Made by a program: the position numbers and the translations under genes. Shown here piece after piece: positions 1 to 8,767 of a DNA stretch of 64,000 bases (positions are counted from its first letter, which is position 1; every line of letters begins with the position of its first letter). The DNA comes from Micrococcales bacterium 31B. Lineage in GTDB: Bacteria > Actinomycetota > Actinomycetes > Actinomycetales > Dermabacteraceae. Below the pieces are notes generated by a model. That model was given only the letters and a program-made list of their open reading frames with translations. It was not told the DNA's origin and ran no database searches. The stretch lies in the NCBI GenBank assembly GCA_022803075.1, contig JAFFTF010000004.1:301526-365525 (forward strand), written 5' to 3'.

Positions 1-1
1 G

Positions 2-631
2 CTCGCCCTGGGCGCGGGAGCCATGGTCTGCGTGCCGCGACTGTTTTCGGCGACCCAGGCGCTCGCGCCCGAGGGGCGGGCCGGACGCTTCATGGCCGCG
101 TTGCAATATTCGTTTACGTTGGCGCAGGTGGCGGCGCCGCTGGTGGCGGGCGCGCTGGTGGCGGGCGCGCTGGTGGCGGGCGCGCTGGTGTGGGGAGCGT
201 GGGGGCCCTGGGCCGTGGTCGCCGTGGGGCTCGCGGAGGCTATCGTTGCCCGAAGCTCAGTTGAGAACCCGACTGCACGCTCTCGCGCCGCGCTGCGAGT
301 GGGTGATGCCGGTGAGGGGGTTGTGGGTGTCCTAGTGGTGGGGCGGCCGAGGTTCGCGTTCGTCAGGCCGAGCAATGAACCACCGTGGGTTGAAAACGTG
401 GCGACGCGCTCTCATTTCGTCAGGGTTTCCACCGCCGAGACGACGATCCCCGATGTGGCAGCTGACCACTCATACTCTGGCGGCCTTAATAACGCGGCGA
501 CAGTCCGATGCGAACTTGCAGAATCGAGCAAATTTGGGTGGGAACAGCTCCGGCAAGCAGCAACCGCAAGGCCAGCAGCTGCTGCTCGACGCGCAGGGTG
601 GGTCATCTCGACCTTTACCGACCTGGCGTAA
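2..631 (+). pseudogene. MFS transporter C-terminal fragment, 3' end lost
   Basis: The gene enters from the left edge with no start in the window. The first ~75 codons read like the last helices of a 12-TM major facilitator drug exporter: an Ala/Gly-rich helix, an amphipathic loop with QALAPEGRAGR, then hydrophobic stretches. After about position 240 the frame stays open to 631, but the translation turns polar and low in hydrophobicity, with none of the expected exporter C-terminus. That suggests the native 3' end was replaced by a rearrangement or frameshift. A 15-bp tandem repeat lies in the last helix. The MFS assignment rests on a short stretch only. Confidence 0.5.
140..190 (+). repeat. 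15-bp tandem repeat in MFS fragment
   Basis: The unit CTGGTGGCGGGCGCG is present three times exactly (140-154, 155-169, 170-184) plus a 6-base partial copy. It is in frame and encodes a repeated LVAGA pentapeptide, which lengthens a membrane helix. Confidence 0.9.
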
Positions 632-882
632 CGCCCGGGGTTTGACGAGTTTGCCGCGTTCGCGAGGGATCGGGCGACTCGGCCTTCGAGGCTGGCACCC
701 GAGCGTACACCCCAGCGGGTGATCAATCATGACTGGAGCCTCTACCTCAATCGCGAACTGGAGCCGGACCTTTGATAACACGACGGGCATTGCGGTGGCC
801 TGAAGTGGATCTCGCCGAATCCAGGTGCGTGAAGTCTTAGAGAGCCGTGCTGGGCAAAAAGTGACAGGCTAGCCTCCGAAGT
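632..882. other. No gene seen; decayed region
   Basis: Short open frames occur on both strands, but none has typical third-position GC, a ribosome binding site or a recognisable domain. With the flanking remnants this looks like eroded sequence. Confidence 0.5.
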
Positions 883-1197
883 TTGCGCATGGTTCACGGC
901 GTGAGTATTAGCTTGCAGATCATCCAGACCTATCTCGTGTGCGCCGCCCTTGGTGTCGACCCGGGCGTATTCGTCGAACTCCTGCGGGAGTTGTTGACGG
1001 TCGCCATGACTTTGAACTACTTAGCCTCTGTTGAAAAGCAATTGCCGCATGTGCGTCCAGATGCCGATGCATGGCCAGCCAACCGTCCGCGGCGCAGTAA
1101 GAAGTAGAGCGGGGACGGCAAGAGGGGCCGCAATGGGGGTAAGAAGAGCCGCAAGGGTGGCAAGAAGTGCCGGAAGAGGGGCAAGCAGTGTCAGTGA
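883..1197 (+). pseudogene. Possible XRE-like regulator remnant with Lys/Gly-rich tail
   Basis: The frame starting near 883/889 contains IQTYLVCAALGVDPGVF, which resembles the last helices of an XRE/Cro helix-turn-helix domain (typical pattern: L..I..ALGVDP). The upstream half of the domain is absent. The frame stops at TAG (1105-1107) just after RRSKK, but the same frame continues beyond the stop for 29 codons of Lys/Arg/Gly repeats such as GGKKSRKGGKKCRKRGKQ, ending at TGA 1195-1197. This looks like a basic tail cut by a nonsense codon. The region could equally be non-coding; family assignment is weak. Confidence 0.25.
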
Positions 1198-1335
1198 AGC
1201 CATGGACTTGTAGACGACTAACCGTGTACGCGTGGTCGAATCTCGTTTGCCATGCGCAACGTTTGCGGCAGTCGAACCGAACCGCCACACACAAAGCGCG
1301 GCCCCCTCGCGCCGGCCCCGCGCTACCCTGGCAGC

Positions 1336-2478
1336 ATGACTCCCTTCCTGCCGCTCAGCGACGTGCGACAGCGAACGAGCGAAAAGTGGACCGTGTTCGG
1401 CCCCGACGTGCTGCCCCTGTTCGTCGCCGAGATGGACGTTCCCCTCGCGCCGCCGATCCGCGACGCGCTCGCCGCGATGGTTGCCCGGGGCGACACGGGA
1501 TACGCAAACCCTGAGGACCGCGCCGCCGCCGAGGCGTTCGCCCAGTTCGCTGCCGTGCGCTGGGCCTGGCACGTCGACCCCCACGCGGTCGCCTACACGA
1601 CCGATGTCAGCGTCGTGATCGTCGAGTCGTTGCGGCGCCTGGTCGAACCCGGCGCGGGCGTGGTTATCACCCCACCCGTCTACCAACCGTTCCCCGACAT
1701 GATTACCGAGGCGGGCGCGCGTCCGGTACCCGTTCCGCTAGTAGACGATGGCGACGCCTATGCCCTGGACCTGCCGGGCATCGACGCGGCGCTCGCGGCG
1801 GGGGCGCGGGCGGTGCTGCTGTGCAACCCGCACAATCCGGTGGGGCTCGTGCATTCGCGCGAGAGCCTGGCCGCGCTCTCCGAGATCGTGGAGCGTCACG
1901 GGGCGAGCGTCGTGAGCGATGAGATTCATGCGCCGCTCACGCACCCGGGCGTCGGGTTCACTCCCTATCTCGACGTCAGCGACGCGGCCCGGGCCCACGC
2001 GATCGCCGCGCACTCGGGCAGCAAGGCGTTCAATCTCGCGGGCCTCAAGGCGGCGCTGTTCGTCACGGCGTCGCCGCGCATGCGGGCGCTCGTGGCGGCA
2101 CTGCCCGAGGAGGTCGGCTTTCGCACGGGGCTCTTCGGCCTCACCGCCACGCGCATCGGCTTCGCCGAATGCGGCGACTGGCTCGACGAGGTGCGTCGCG
2201 CCATCGTGGCGAATCGTGAGTTGCTGCGCCACGAGTTATCAGAGCACCTGCCGGGGGCGCGCCTGCGCGACTCGGACGCCACCTACCTGGCCTGGCTCGA
2301 CCTCACGGCCTTGGGCTGGGGCAACGACCCCGCCGCACATGCCCTCGACCGGGCGCAGGTGGCGCTCAGCCGGGGACCAGCCTTCGGCGCGGGCGGCACT
2401 GGTTATGCGCGTATGAACGTAGCGTGCGCTCCCGAGGTGATCACCGAGGCGGTAGCCCGTCTCGCGCGGGCGCGGTAA
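1336..2478 (+). CDS. patB: PatB/MalY-family C-S lyase (PLP aminotransferase fold)
   Basis: A fold-type I PLP enzyme of 380 residues, expected to cleave the C-S bond of cystathionine or related S-conjugates to give homocysteine or thiols, pyruvate and ammonia in the cytosol. The N-terminal KWTVFGPDVLPLFVAEMD block is typical of the MalY/PatB group. PLP contacts are visible: CNPHNPVG near residues 163-170, SDEIHAPL near 194-201, and the Schiff-base Lys230 in SGSKAFNLAGLKAA. The ATG at 1336 is preferred over an upstream start because family homology begins there. It stands alone; the downstream VOC gene is convergent. In some relatives MalY-like proteins also act as regulators, and the exact substrate cannot be read from sequence. 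Confidence 0.88.
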   Translation: MTPFLPLSDVRQRTSEKWTVFGPDVLPLFVAEMDVPLAPPIRDALAAMVARGDTGYANPEDRAAAEAFAQFAAVRWAWHVDPHAVAYTTDVSVVIVESLRRLVEPGAGVVITPPVYQPFPDMITEAGARPVPVPLVDDGDAYALDLPGIDAALAAGARAVLLCNPHNPVGLVHSRESLAALSEIVERHGASVVSDEIHAPLTHPGVGFTPYLDVSDAARAHAIAAHSGSKAFNLAGLKAALFVTASPRMRALVAALPEEVGFRTGLFGLTATRIGFAECGDWLDEVRRAIVANRELLRHELSEHLPGARLRDSDATYLAWLDLTALGWGNDPAAHALDRAQVALSRGPAFGAGGTGYARMNVACAPEVITEAVARLARAR

Positions 2479-2529
2479 CGCCCGCGGCGCGCGAGGCGTC
2501 GCTGACCCGCAGCACGGCCCCGCACACCC

Positions 2530-2922
2530 CTACTCGAGCGGCGCGTACAGGTCGATCGAGTTGCCGTCGGGGTCGAGCAGCGTCGCATAGCGCTGGCCCC
2601 AAAACGCATCGAAGGGCGCCACATGGCCCGTGTAACCGGCCGAGGTCATGCAGTCATAGAGAGCGTCGACCGCGGCGGGCGAACTACGTTGAAATGCGAG
2701 CGCGATCTTGTGGCCGCCCGTGCCCGGCGTGAACTCCGGGTCGAAGCTGCGGATGGTCTCGATCGTGTCCCAGGCGAGGGCCGTGCCGTCGCCGAGTTTC
2801 GCGTCGACGTGGGGCTGATTTTCGGCGCCCTTCGCGATGTCGACGCCGAGGGCGCGATAGAACGCGAGCGAGGCCGCAAGGTCGCTCGTCACAATGCCGA
2901 TGAATCCTAAGGTGAGTGTCAT
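2530..2922 (-). CDS. VOC-family (glyoxalase/bleomycin-resistance fold) protein
   Basis: A 130-residue single-module vicinal oxygen chelate protein. It begins with the usual beta strand and helix (TLGFIGIVTSDLAASLAFYRALG) and ends with YATLLDPDGNSIDLYAPL, the classic VOC C-terminal strand with D-P-D-G-N. Such proteins act as metal-dependent lyases, dioxygenases or drug-binding proteins; this one resembles the generic group of unknown substrate. The start at 2922 was chosen because the fold begins there, although the frame stays open upstream. It is convergent with the patB-like gene, and the intergenic strip after it (2923-3069) holds short CCAGGCCAG repeats only. Confidence 0.8.
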   Translation of the reverse strand: MTLTLGFIGIVTSDLAASLAFYRALGVDIAKGAENQPHVDAKLGDGTALAWDTIETIRSFDPEFTPGTGGHKIALAFQRSSPAAVDALYDCMTSAGYTGHVAPFDAFWGQRYATLLDPDGNSIDLYAPLE

Positions 2923-3069
2923 GGGGTCACTGTAGCGGGGTGGTCCCAGGTTTTTGAGCCGACCCCTCCAGGCCAGCACCAGAGACAACCAGGCCAGTCC
3001 CAGAGACGACCAGGCCAGCCACCCGGCCACCCGGCCCACACCCCCAAGCCCCGCCACCGGAGCGTCCGG

Positions 3070-3483
3070 CTACCCGCCCAGCAGCCGACTCTTCAACTCG
3101 CGCACACGTGCGTGGATGTCGTCGCGCACCAGCACCATGCGCTCGCGGCCCTCGATGCCGCGCTGCGACGGCTCGTCGGTCTCCCAGACCTCAACCGTGA
3201 CCCCGTCGAGCGCGGGAACCACGGCCTCGGAGCCGAGCACCACGACGTGCCCGGCCTGGCGCATGTCGGCCTCGGTGAGCAGGCGCGGCGTTTCGCCCGC
3301 GATGTCGACGCCGAGGTCGGCAAGCACCTCCGCCGAGAGGCCGTTGACCGCGCTGCCGGGCTTTGTGCCGGCCGAGGTGACGGTCACGGCGTCGCCCGCT
3401 TCGAGCTTCATGAGCCCGGCGGCCATTTGCGATTTACCGCCGTTTTTTTGGCAGACGAAGAGGACGGCGGGGCGAGTGGTCAT
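3070..3483 (-). CDS. arsC: Arsenate reductase-like low-molecular-weight phosphatase family protein
   Basis: A 137-residue LMW-phosphatase-fold protein, likely reducing arsenate to arsenite with a low-molecular-weight or protein thiol. The P-loop is VLFVCQKNGGKSQ: Cys11 is the nucleophile, but the usual CX5R arginine is Lys17, as in a subgroup common in Actinobacteria. The end of the domain holds EVWETDEPSQRG, with an aspartate where the general acid loop should be. It overlaps arsR by four bases (ATGA), so the two are translationally coupled. Its place next to arsR and a broken acr3 supports an arsenic role, but the Lys substitution means reductase activity should be treated as probable, not certain. 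Confidence 0.78.
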   Translation of the reverse strand: MTTRPAVLFVCQKNGGKSQMAAGLMKLEAGDAVTVTSAGTKPGSAVNGLSAEVLADLGVDIAGETPRLLTEADMRQAGHVVVLGSEAVVPALDGVTVEVWETDEPSQRGIEGRERMVLVRDDIHARVRELKSRLLGG

Positions 3484-3815
3484 GCGTGAATCTTTCCGGT
3501 GAGGGGAGCGGTGAGGGTTTCGAGGGCGCCCGGAACGAGCGAGTAGTAGGCCCAGACGCCGCGCTTTTCGCGAGCGAGCAGGCCCGCCTCGACCAGCACC
3601 TTGAGGTGGTGTGACACGGTGGGTTGCCCGAGGTTCAGCGGTGCGGTGAGGTCGCAGACGCAGGCTTCGCCGCCATCAAGCGCCGCGATCATCGCGAAGA
3701 GTCGCACGCGGTTGGGGTCTGCGAGGGCCTTGAAGACCCGGGCGATGTCGTCGGCGGCGGCACCCAGGGGCGCCCCCGGGGCGGCGGGGGTGCAGCATTC
3801 GGGGGTGCTGGCCAT
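3480..3815 (-). CDS. arsR: ArsR-family metalloregulatory repressor
   Basis: A 111-residue winged-helix repressor expected to bind the ars promoter and release it on As(III)/Sb(III). The metal-sensing motif ACVCDL (Cys52, Cys54) precedes the recognition helix GQPTVSHHLKVLVEAGLL (63-80) and wing AREKRGVWAYYSL. A second Cys pair, Cys7-Cys8, sits in an N-terminal extension and may supply extra ligands. It is the first gene of a two-gene operon with the arsC-like gene and is divergent from acr3 across a 93-bp promoter region holding a dyad. Confidence 0.92.
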   Translation of the reverse strand: MASTPECCTPAAPGAPLGAAADDIARVFKALADPNRVRLFAMIAALDGGEACVCDLTAPLNLGQPTVSHHLKVLVEAGLLAREKRGVWAYYSLVPGALETLTAPLTGKIHA

Positions 3816-3852
3816 GGTGTCTCCTCATGCGGGCGGCGTCACATTGATGGTT

Positions 3853-3866
3853 GTCGATATTTCGAC
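3853..3866. promoter_or_regulatory. Candidate ArsR operator in arsR/acr3 intergenic region
   Basis: The dyad GTCGA-TATT-TCGAC lies midway between the divergent arsR and acr3 starts. A further AT-rich element TTGACGAACATCGAT follows at about 3880-3894. ArsR proteins bind short dyads overlapping such divergent promoters; the assignment here is positional. Confidence 0.45.
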
Positions 3867-3908
3867 GACTGTCAAGACATTGACGAACATCGATCTAAGG
3901 ATACTCGC

Positions 3909-4964
3909 ATGGCCCTCGACACCAGGCCCGTCTCCGCCCGGCTCTCGACCCTCGACCGGTACCTCCCGGTGTGGATCCTCGCCGCGATGCTGCTTGGCAT
4001 CGGCCTAGGCCGTCTCGTGCCCGGCCTCAACCACGCACTCGAAAGCGTGCAGGTCGCGGGCGTCTCGCTCCCCATCGCGCTCGGCCTGCTGATCATGATG
4101 TACCCGGTGCTCGCCAAGGTGCGCTACCACGAAACCGGGCGCGTGCTGGGCGACCGGCGACTGCTCATCGCGTCGATCCTCATCAACTGGGTGATCGCCC
4201 CCGCCATCATGTTCGCCCTCGCCTGGGCACTGCTCTCCGACCTGCCCGAATATCGCACCGGCCTCATCATCGTCGGCCTCGCCCGCTGCATCGCCATGGT
4301 GCTGATCTGGAACGACCTCGCCTGCGGAGACCGCGAGGCCGCCGCCGTACTGGTCGCCCTCAACTCGGTGTTTCAGGTCGTGGCGTTCGGCGCGCTCGGC
4401 TGGTTCTACCTGCAGGTCTTGCCCGCCTGGCTGGGCCTGCCCACCACGAGCGCCGAGTTCTCCGCCGCCTCGATCACCCTGTCGGTGCTGGTGTTTCTCG
4501 GCATCCCGCTCGCCGCCGGGTACCTCACCCGCGCGCTCGGCGAACGCGCTCGCGGCCGCGACTGGTACTAAAATATCCTGCTGCCGCGACTCGGCCCGTG
4601 GGCGCTCTACGGCCTGCTCTTCACCATCGTGATTCTCTTCGCCCTCCAGGGCGACACCATCACGCGCCAACCCCTCGACGTTGCGCGCATCGCACTGCCC
4701 CTGCTCGCGTACTTTGCGGTGGTCTTTGCCCTCGGCATGCTGCTCGGTCGCGGCCTTGGGCTCGGCTACGTCCGCACCACGACCCTCGCCTTCACGGGAG
4801 CCGGCAACAACTTCGAGCTCGCCATCGCGGTCGCCATCGCGACCTTCGGCGTCACGAGCGGGCAGGCCCTCGCGGGTGTGGTGGGGCCCCTGATCGAGGT
4901 GCCGGTGCTGGTCGCCCTCGTGTACGCGGTCCTCTGTGCGCGGCGGTTCTTTACGCGGGCCTGA
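3909..4964 (+). pseudogene. acr3: ACR3-family arsenite exporter interrupted by an in-frame TAA
   Basis: The reading frame is that of a ten-helix Acr3 arsenite efflux permease. Family hallmarks include LPIALGLLIMMYPVLAKVRY, the Cys-containing LARCIAMVLIWNDLA segment and AFTGAGNNFELAIAVAIATFG. At codon 221 (4569-4571) a TAA follows GRDWY, and the same frame resumes at once with NILLPRLGPWALYGLLFTIV and the rest of the protein to 4964. Relatives usually have Glu at this place, so a single G to T change (GAA to TAA) would explain it. The product would lose about four helices and be non-functional unless the stop is read through. The ATG at 3909 follows an AAGG-type ribosome site. Confidence 0.88.
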
Positions 4965-4968
4965 ACCC

Positions 4969-5018
4969 CGGACGCCCGAGTGCCAGGGTTGGCCGGGCAC
5001 GTGCCGCCGGCGCGTCCG
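4969..5018. repeat. GGACGC/GCGTCC-bounded GC-rich inverted repeat downstream of acr3
   Basis: Outer arms CGGACGC (4969-4975) and GCGTCCG (5012-5018) enclose a GC-rich core with GTGCC and GGGCAC. It begins 5 bp after the acr3 stop and could act as a terminator. It has the same outer arms as the hairpin at 27699-27760. Confidence 0.5.
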
Positions 5019-5123
5019 AAATTGGCCCCTAGCCACGCTGAGTTCTGGCCAATCGCTGCAGGTCGATGCCTATCGTGAATATCCTGGGGAGGGCAGGAAG
5101 CCCTCGTGAACCCAGGAGCACCG

Positions 5124-6650
5124 ATGACCGTCTTGCACCCCGTACGCACTTACCGCAGCGACGAGCCCCTGCCGCGCGAGGAGCAACTCGCCTGGAAGAT
5201 CGCCCAGGTGGCCGTAGACCCCGTCGAGGTGGACGCCGAGGTGACCGACATGATCATCAACCGCGTGATCGACAACGCCTCGGTGGCCGCGGCGTCGCTC
5301 ACGCGCGGCCCCGTCGTCTCGGCGCGGGCGCAGGCGCTCGATCACCCCGTGAGCCGCAACGGCCAGGGTGCGACGGTGTTCGGGTGCGCCCTGGCGACGC
5401 TCTCGAGCCCCGAATGGGCTGCCTGGGCCAATGGAGTCGCGGTGCGCGAGCTCGACTTTCACGACACGTTTCTTGCCGCCGAGTACTCGCACCCGGGCGA
5501 CAACATTCCGCCGATTCTCGCGGTTGCGCAGCACGCGGGCTGCGACGGCAGGGCACTCGTGCGCGGCATCGCGACGGGCTACGAGATTCAGATGGACCTC
5601 GTGCGGGCCATCAGCCTGCACAAACACAAGATCGACCACGTGGCCCACCTCGGCCCCTCGGCCGCCGCGGGCATCGGCACCATGCTGGGTCTGGACGCCG
5701 AGGTGATTTTTCAGGCCGTCAGCCAGGGTTTGCACACCACCACGGCCACGCGGCAGAGCCGCAAGGGCGAGATCTCCACGTGGAAGGCGCACGCCCCTGC
5801 GTTCGCGGGCAAGATGGCGGTCGAGGCGGTAGATCGCGCGATGCGCGGGCAGACCTCGCCGTCGCCCATTTACGAGGGCGAAGACGGCGTGATCGCGTGG
5901 CTGCTCGACGGCCCCGAGGGCCGCTACGAAGTGCCGCTGCCCGCGCCCGGCGAGGCCAAGCGGGCGATTCTCGATTCGTACACGAAGGAGCATTCGGCCG
6001 AGTACCAGGCGCAGGCGTGGATCGACCTCGCGCGTCGGCTCGGCACCGAACGCCCCGAACTGCGCGACCCGCAAAACATTGAGGCGATCGTGCTGCACAC
6101 GTCGCATCACACACACGTGGTGATCGGTTCGGGCTCGGGCGACCCGCAAAAGTACGACCCCACTGCGTCTCGCGAGACCCTAGACCATTCGATTCCCTAT
6201 ATCTTCACCGTGGCGCTGCAGGACGGCGGCTGGCATCACGTCGAGTCGTACGCGCCCGCCCGGGCCGCGCGCCCCGACACGGTCGAGCTGTGGAACAAGG
6301 TCACGACAGCCCTCGACGACGAGTGGACGCGCCGCTACCACTCGGAGGACCCCGACGAGAAGGCCTTCGGCGGCCGGGTCGAAATCACCCTCGTGGGCGG
6401 CGAGAGCGTCACCGCCGAGATTGCCGTCGCCGACGCGCACCCGCTCGGCGCGAGGCCGTTCGCGCGGGAGAACTACGTGAGCAAGTTCCGCACCCTCGCC
6501 GAGGGCGTGCTCGAACCCGCCGAGATCGAGCGGTTTCTCGACCTTGCGCAGCGACTGCCCGAACTGACCGCGGCCGAGGTTGCCGAGCTGTCGATCATCG
6601 CCGCGCCGGGCGTGCTCGAATCCGTCACGAATCCGCGGGGGCTGTTCTAA
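5124..6650 (+). CDS. prpD: 2-methylcitrate dehydratase PrpD
   Basis: A 508-residue MmgE/PrpD-family enzyme that dehydrates 2-methylcitrate in the methylcitrate cycle of propionyl-CoA catabolism, in the cytosol. The family signature is clear: [34 protein letters not shown] near residues 100-135, then [17 protein letters not shown] and the [16 protein letters not shown] segment. A GTG at 5106 is open upstream, but AGGAG five bases before the ATG at 5124 favours the latter. First gene of prpD-prpB-prpC; prpB starts on the last base of its stop codon. Confidence 0.95.
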   Translation: MTVLHPVRTYRSDEPLPREEQLAWKIAQVAVDPVEVDAEVTDMIINRVIDNASVAAASLTRGPVVSARAQALDHPVSRNGQGATVFGCALATLSSPEWAAWANGVAVRELDFHDTFLAAEYSHPGDNIPPILAVAQHAGCDGRALVRGIATGYEIQMDLVRAISLHKHKIDHVAHLGPSAAAGIGTMLGLDAEVIFQAVSQGLHTTTATRQSRKGEISTWKAHAPAFAGKMAVEAVDRAMRGQTSPSPIYEGEDGVIAWLLDGPEGRYEVPLPAPGEAKRAILDSYTKEHSAEYQAQAWIDLARRLGTERPELRDPQNIEAIVLHTSHHTHVVIGSGSGDPQKYDPTASRETLDHSIPYIFTVALQDGGWHHVESYAPARAARPDTVELWNKVTTALDDEWTRRYHSEDPDEKAFGGRVEITLVGGESVTAEIAVADAHPLGARPFARENYVSKFRTLAEGVLEPAEIERFLDLAQRLPELTAAEVAELSIIAAPGVLESVTNPRGLF

Positions 6651-7549
6651 TGCTGCACGCCCCCACGCCCGCACACGAGAAACGCCGGCTGTTCCGCGAA
6701 CGCCTCGCGAGCGGCGAGTTGATGCGGTTTCCCGGTGCGTTTAACCCGCTCTCGGCGCAGCTCATCGAACGCAAGGGCTTCGAGGGGGTCTACATCTCGG
6801 GGGCCGTGCTCTCGGCCGACCTGGGCCTACCCGACATCGGCCTCACGACGCTGACCGAGGTGGCGCAGCGGGCCGGGCAGATCGCCCGCATGACCGAGCT
6901 ACCCGCCATCGTTGACGCCGATACGGGCTTCGGCGAGCCCATGAATCTCGCGCGCACCATACAGATTCTTGAAGACGCAGGCTTGGCCGGCACCCACATC
7001 GAAGACCAGGTCAACCCCAAGCGATGCGGCCACCTCGATGGCAAAGAGGTGGTGGACGAGGCCACCGCAGTCAAGCGCATTCGCGCCGCCGTGCAGGCAC
7101 GCCGCGACCCGAACTTCCTCATCATGGCCCGCACCGATATTCGCGCGGTCGAGGGTCTGGACGCCGCGATTGCCCGGTCCCAGCGTCTCGTAGAGGCCGG
7201 TGCCGACGCGATCTTCCCCGAGGCGATGCGCTCGGTCGAGGAGTTCAGGGCCGTCGCCGACGCGCTCGAGGTGCCCGTGCTCGCGAACATGACGGAGTTC
7301 GGAAAAAGCGACCTGTTCTCGGTCGACCAACTGCGGGAGGCCGGCGTCCGGATGATTATCTGGCCGGTATCGCTGCTGCGCATGGCGATGGGCGCGGCGG
7401 AGCGGGCCCTCGACACGCTCACCGCGGAGGGTCACCTCACGAGCCAACTGGGCGCGATGCAGCACCGCGCCGACCTCTACGACCTCATTGACTACGAGGG
7501 GTATAACGCCTTCGATTCGGGCGTCTTTAATTTCGACATCGAAAAGTAG
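6650..7549 (+). CDS. prpB: Methylisocitrate lyase PrpB
   Basis: A 299-residue isocitrate lyase/PEP mutase-superfamily TIM barrel that splits 2-methylisocitrate into pyruvate and succinate. The catalytic KRCGH motif is at residues 124-128, Mg-binding residues sit in IVDADTGFGEP (87-97) and HIEDQ (116-120), and the C-terminal NFDIEK is typical. The TAATG junction with prpD (1-base overlap) points to coupled translation. No allosteric or targeting extension is visible. Confidence 0.95.
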   Translation: MLHAPTPAHEKRRLFRERLASGELMRFPGAFNPLSAQLIERKGFEGVYISGAVLSADLGLPDIGLTTLTEVAQRAGQIARMTELPAIVDADTGFGEPMNLARTIQILEDAGLAGTHIEDQVNPKRCGHLDGKEVVDEATAVKRIRAAVQARRDPNFLIMARTDIRAVEGLDAAIARSQRLVEAGADAIFPEAMRSVEEFRAVADALEVPVLANMTEFGKSDLFSVDQLREAGVRMIIWPVSLLRMAMGAAERALDTLTAEGHLTSQLGAMQHRADLYDLIDYEGYNAFDSGVFNFDIEK

Positions 7550-7582
7550 CGTCTGCAGGGCGCGAACGGCAAAGGAGCCAGC

Positions 7583-8767
7583 ATGAGTGAAGACATAAAG
7601 AAGGGGCTCGACGGGGTTGTCGTCGACTACACCGCGGTCTCGAAGGTCAACCCCCTGACGAACAGCCTGCTATATCGCGGGTATCCGGTGCAGGAACTCG
7701 CGGGCACGCAGCCGTTCGAGGCGGTCGCGTACCTGCTGTGGAACGGCGAACTGCCCAACGAGGCTGAGTTGGCGGAGTTTCGCGCCACCGAGCGCCAGCA
7801 TCGTGCGCTCGCCCCCGAGGTGAAGCAGGTCATCGACCTGATGCCGACCGGTGCGCACCCCATGGACGAGGTGCGCACCGCGGTGAGCGCGATCGGCGCT
7901 AAAGACTTCGCCGACGGCGGCAGCGTGCTCGACGCGACGGGCACCCCCGCGCAAAACCTCGAACGCAGTGCGCGACTGTTTGCCGCTTTGCCCGCCATCG
8001 TGGCTTACGGTCAGCGGCGCAGGCGCGGCGAAGACCTGATCGAGCCCCGCGACGACCTGGACTACGCCGCGAATTTCTTGTGGATGACGTTCGGCGAGGA
8101 GGCCGACCCGGTGGTGGTTGATGCTTTCAATCGCTCGATGATTCTCTACGCGGAGCATTCGTTTAACGCCTCGACGTTCACCGCTCGGGTGGTCACGTCG
8201 ACGTTGAGTGACCTGTACTCGGCGGTCACCGCCGCCATCGGGGCGCTCAAGGGGCCCCTGCATGGCGGCGCTAACGAGGCCGTGCTGCATGTGTTCCACG
8301 AGATCGGCAGCCCCGACCAGGTTTCGGCGTGGCTCGACACCGCGCTCGCGGAGAAGCGCAAGATCATGGGCTTCGGGCACCGCGTCTATAAGCGGGGCGA
8401 CTCGCGCGTGCCGACCATGCAGGCGGCGCTCGAAACGCTCGCGGAGCACTACGACCGGCCCGAGGTGCTCGACCTGTATCGCACCCTTGAAGCCGAGTTC
8501 GTGGGCCGCAAGGGCATCTACCCCAATCTCGATTACCCCTCGGGCCCCGCCTACGACCTGATGGGGTTCGACGTACTGACGTTTACGCCGCTCTTCGTGG
8601 CGGCGCGCATTACCGGATGGACCGCGCACATTCTCGAACAGGCGGCCGCCAACGCCCTCATTCGCCCGCTCGCGGCCTACAACGGGCCCGACGAGCGCCA
8701 CATCGACGGGTACGTGGCGAACGCCGCGGAGCTTGCCGCCGCGGACCGCGCCGAGGAGGCCGTCTAG
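7583..8767 (+). CDS. prpC: 2-methylcitrate synthase (citrate synthase family) PrpC
   Basis: A 394-residue citrate synthase-fold enzyme condensing propionyl-CoA with oxaloacetate. Catalytic residues can be placed: EHSFNAST (His192), PLHGGANEAV (His227), and GFGHRVYKRGDSR (His266). Its short type-II-like length and position after prpDB favour methylcitrate synthase over housekeeping citrate synthase, though dual activity is possible. It follows prpB by 33 bp with an AAGGAG site before the ATG. Its 3' end overlaps the convergent GntR gene by four bases. Confidence 0.93.
   Translation: MSEDIKKGLDGVVVDYTAVSKVNPLTNSLLYRGYPVQELAGTQPFEAVAYLLWNGELPNEAELAEFRATERQHRALAPEVKQVIDLMPTGAHPMDEVRTAVSAIGAKDFADGGSVLDATGTPAQNLERSARLFAALPAIVAYGQRRRRGEDLIEPRDDLDYAANFLWMTFGEEADPVVVDAFNRSMILYAEHSFNASTFTARVVTSTLSDLYSAVTAAIGALKGPLHGGANEAVLHVFHEIGSPDQVSAWLDTALAEKRKIMGFGHRVYKRGDSRVPTMQAALETLAEHYDRPEVLDLYRTLEAEFVGRKGIYPNLDYPSGPAYDLMGFDVLTFTPLFVAARITGWTAHILEQAAANALIRPLAAYNGPDERHIDGYVANAAELAAADRAEEAV

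Noticed and set aside
2968..3020. CCAGGCCAG short repeats as a CRISPR or regulatory array
   Set aside because: Only a few short imperfect copies with no spacers of constant length.
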